Shown here piece by piece: positions 31,146-31,555 of a stretch of 31,555 bases of DNA. The stretch lies in the NCBI GenBank assembly GCA_015680685.1, contig MNCI01006837.1, forward strand, positions 562,573 through 594,127. Direction: 5' to 3'. Below the pieces are notes generated by a model. That model made no database searches. It worked only from the letters and a program-made list of their open reading frames with translations, and had not been told where the DNA came from. This DNA comes from Gnetum montanum (lineage: Eukaryota > Streptophyta > Gnetopsida > Gnetales > Gnetaceae). The stretch's first letter is position 1, and the number at the start of each line of letters is the position of its first letter. A program made the position numbers and the translations under genes.

Positions 31146-31555
31146 TAGAGCTTAACACATACAGTTATGTTAACGCATACTGTAACCGACTAGATTAAGG
31201 TAGGCCACCTTCCCAAGAAACTAACTAACCTTGGGAATCCCTTAATCTATCTTCAGATCACCAGAAATGAACCACATAGGGCTCTTCTTGACTCAGGTTC
31301 CAGAGTCAACTTAATATCACAAGAGATGTATCACACCTGAAACCTGCCTCAACTTAAGAAGAGCAACATTCAACTAGAGCTGGTAGACCAGTCCATCACC
31401 ATTCCCTTGGGATTGGTGGAGGACATCATTACCACTGTGTGTGGTTGGTCTTACCCAGCTGATTTTTTGGTGATTGAAGTTAACAACAATGAAGGGGACT
31501 TCCCAATTATAATGGGAAGGGCATGGCTAAGTACAGTAGATGCATGCCTTAGGAT
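31146..31555 (+). pseudogene. pol: Aspartic protease of younger Athila-like element, partial
   Basis: NLGNPLIYLQITRNEPHRAL leads to LLDSGSRVNLIS with the DSG catalytic triad at 31290-31298. It continues through ITIPLGLVEDI, DFLVIEV and FPIIMGRAWLSTVDA to the window edge. This is the retropepsin domain that matures gag and pol. One TGA at 31339 interrupts it. RT should follow beyond the edge. Confidence 0.85.

Noticed and set aside
1-31555. CRISPR arrays, bacterial operons, functional tRNA or rRNA genes
   Set aside because: No regular spacer repeats, no ribosome-binding patterns and no full cloverleaf were seen; tRNA-like boxes occur only in SINE-like repeats.

Overview
The window looks like intergenic heterochromatin from a plant with a large, repeat-rich genome. 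It is AT-rich and holds Ty3/gypsy (Athila-like, tRNA-Asp primed) and Ty1/copia LTR retrotransposons, a plant-type LINE, tRNA-derived SINEs, a plant-type histone H2B relic and a spliced plant phosphatase-like pseudogene. A gymnosperm is plausible from the depth of decay and nesting, but nothing in the sequence proves it. I see no intact host gene. Nearly all coding sequence is broken by stops, and many of those stops are TAG where the family would have CAG.

Layout: 1-3603 is the left end. It holds an unassigned stretch with an 85-bp module (282-366) and a minus-strand Athila-like element: gag 2557->485, decayed primer site, 5' LTR 3603->2706. 3604-7805 is a minus-strand multi-exon pseudogene with an FCP1/HAD-phosphatase-like N-terminal domain, cut at about 7805. 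7805-10235 is plus-strand gypsy pol (RT, RNase H, integrase), truncated at its start. 10236-15180 is an interruption. It contains an inverted second copy of the 85-bp module, a CpG-rich histone H2B pseudogene running into an unidentified reading frame, a 21-bp minisatellite, an 855-bp assembly gap (12430-13284) and unassigned DNA. 15184-19210 looks like the 3' half of a gypsy element: a long env-position ORF with only substitutions in its first 1.7 kb, a coiled-coil-like tail, a PPT and an LTR. It could be the same element as the 7.8-10.2 kb pol.

19211-20000 is a minus-strand LINE reverse transcriptase that abuts the LTR end. 20000-26311 is copia territory: a very decayed plus-strand copia polyprotein (21300-24720), split by a minus-strand SINE with a recognisable target-site duplication. 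It is followed by a probable copia LTR (24788-26012) that is itself followed by a tRNA-Met-type primer site, so a second copia internal region begins there. 26312-31555 is a nested gypsy pair. The 3' end of a minus-strand element (LTR 27179->26312 plus internal sequence to 27830) is interrupted by the 5' end of a younger plus-strand element (LTR 27831-28793, PBS, gag, protease) that runs off the right edge.

The four gypsy LTRs share TGATgAgT...ACTCATCA-type ends, a TATA box and, in part, an R region with AATAAA. Their U3 segments differ and each is rich in its own palindromes. In two LTRs the AATAAA sits in the stem of a potential hairpin. These features, the spliced phosphatase pseudogene, the H2B relic and the TAG-biased decay are the parts most worth a second look. 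I do not see convincing evidence of a wholly new system.
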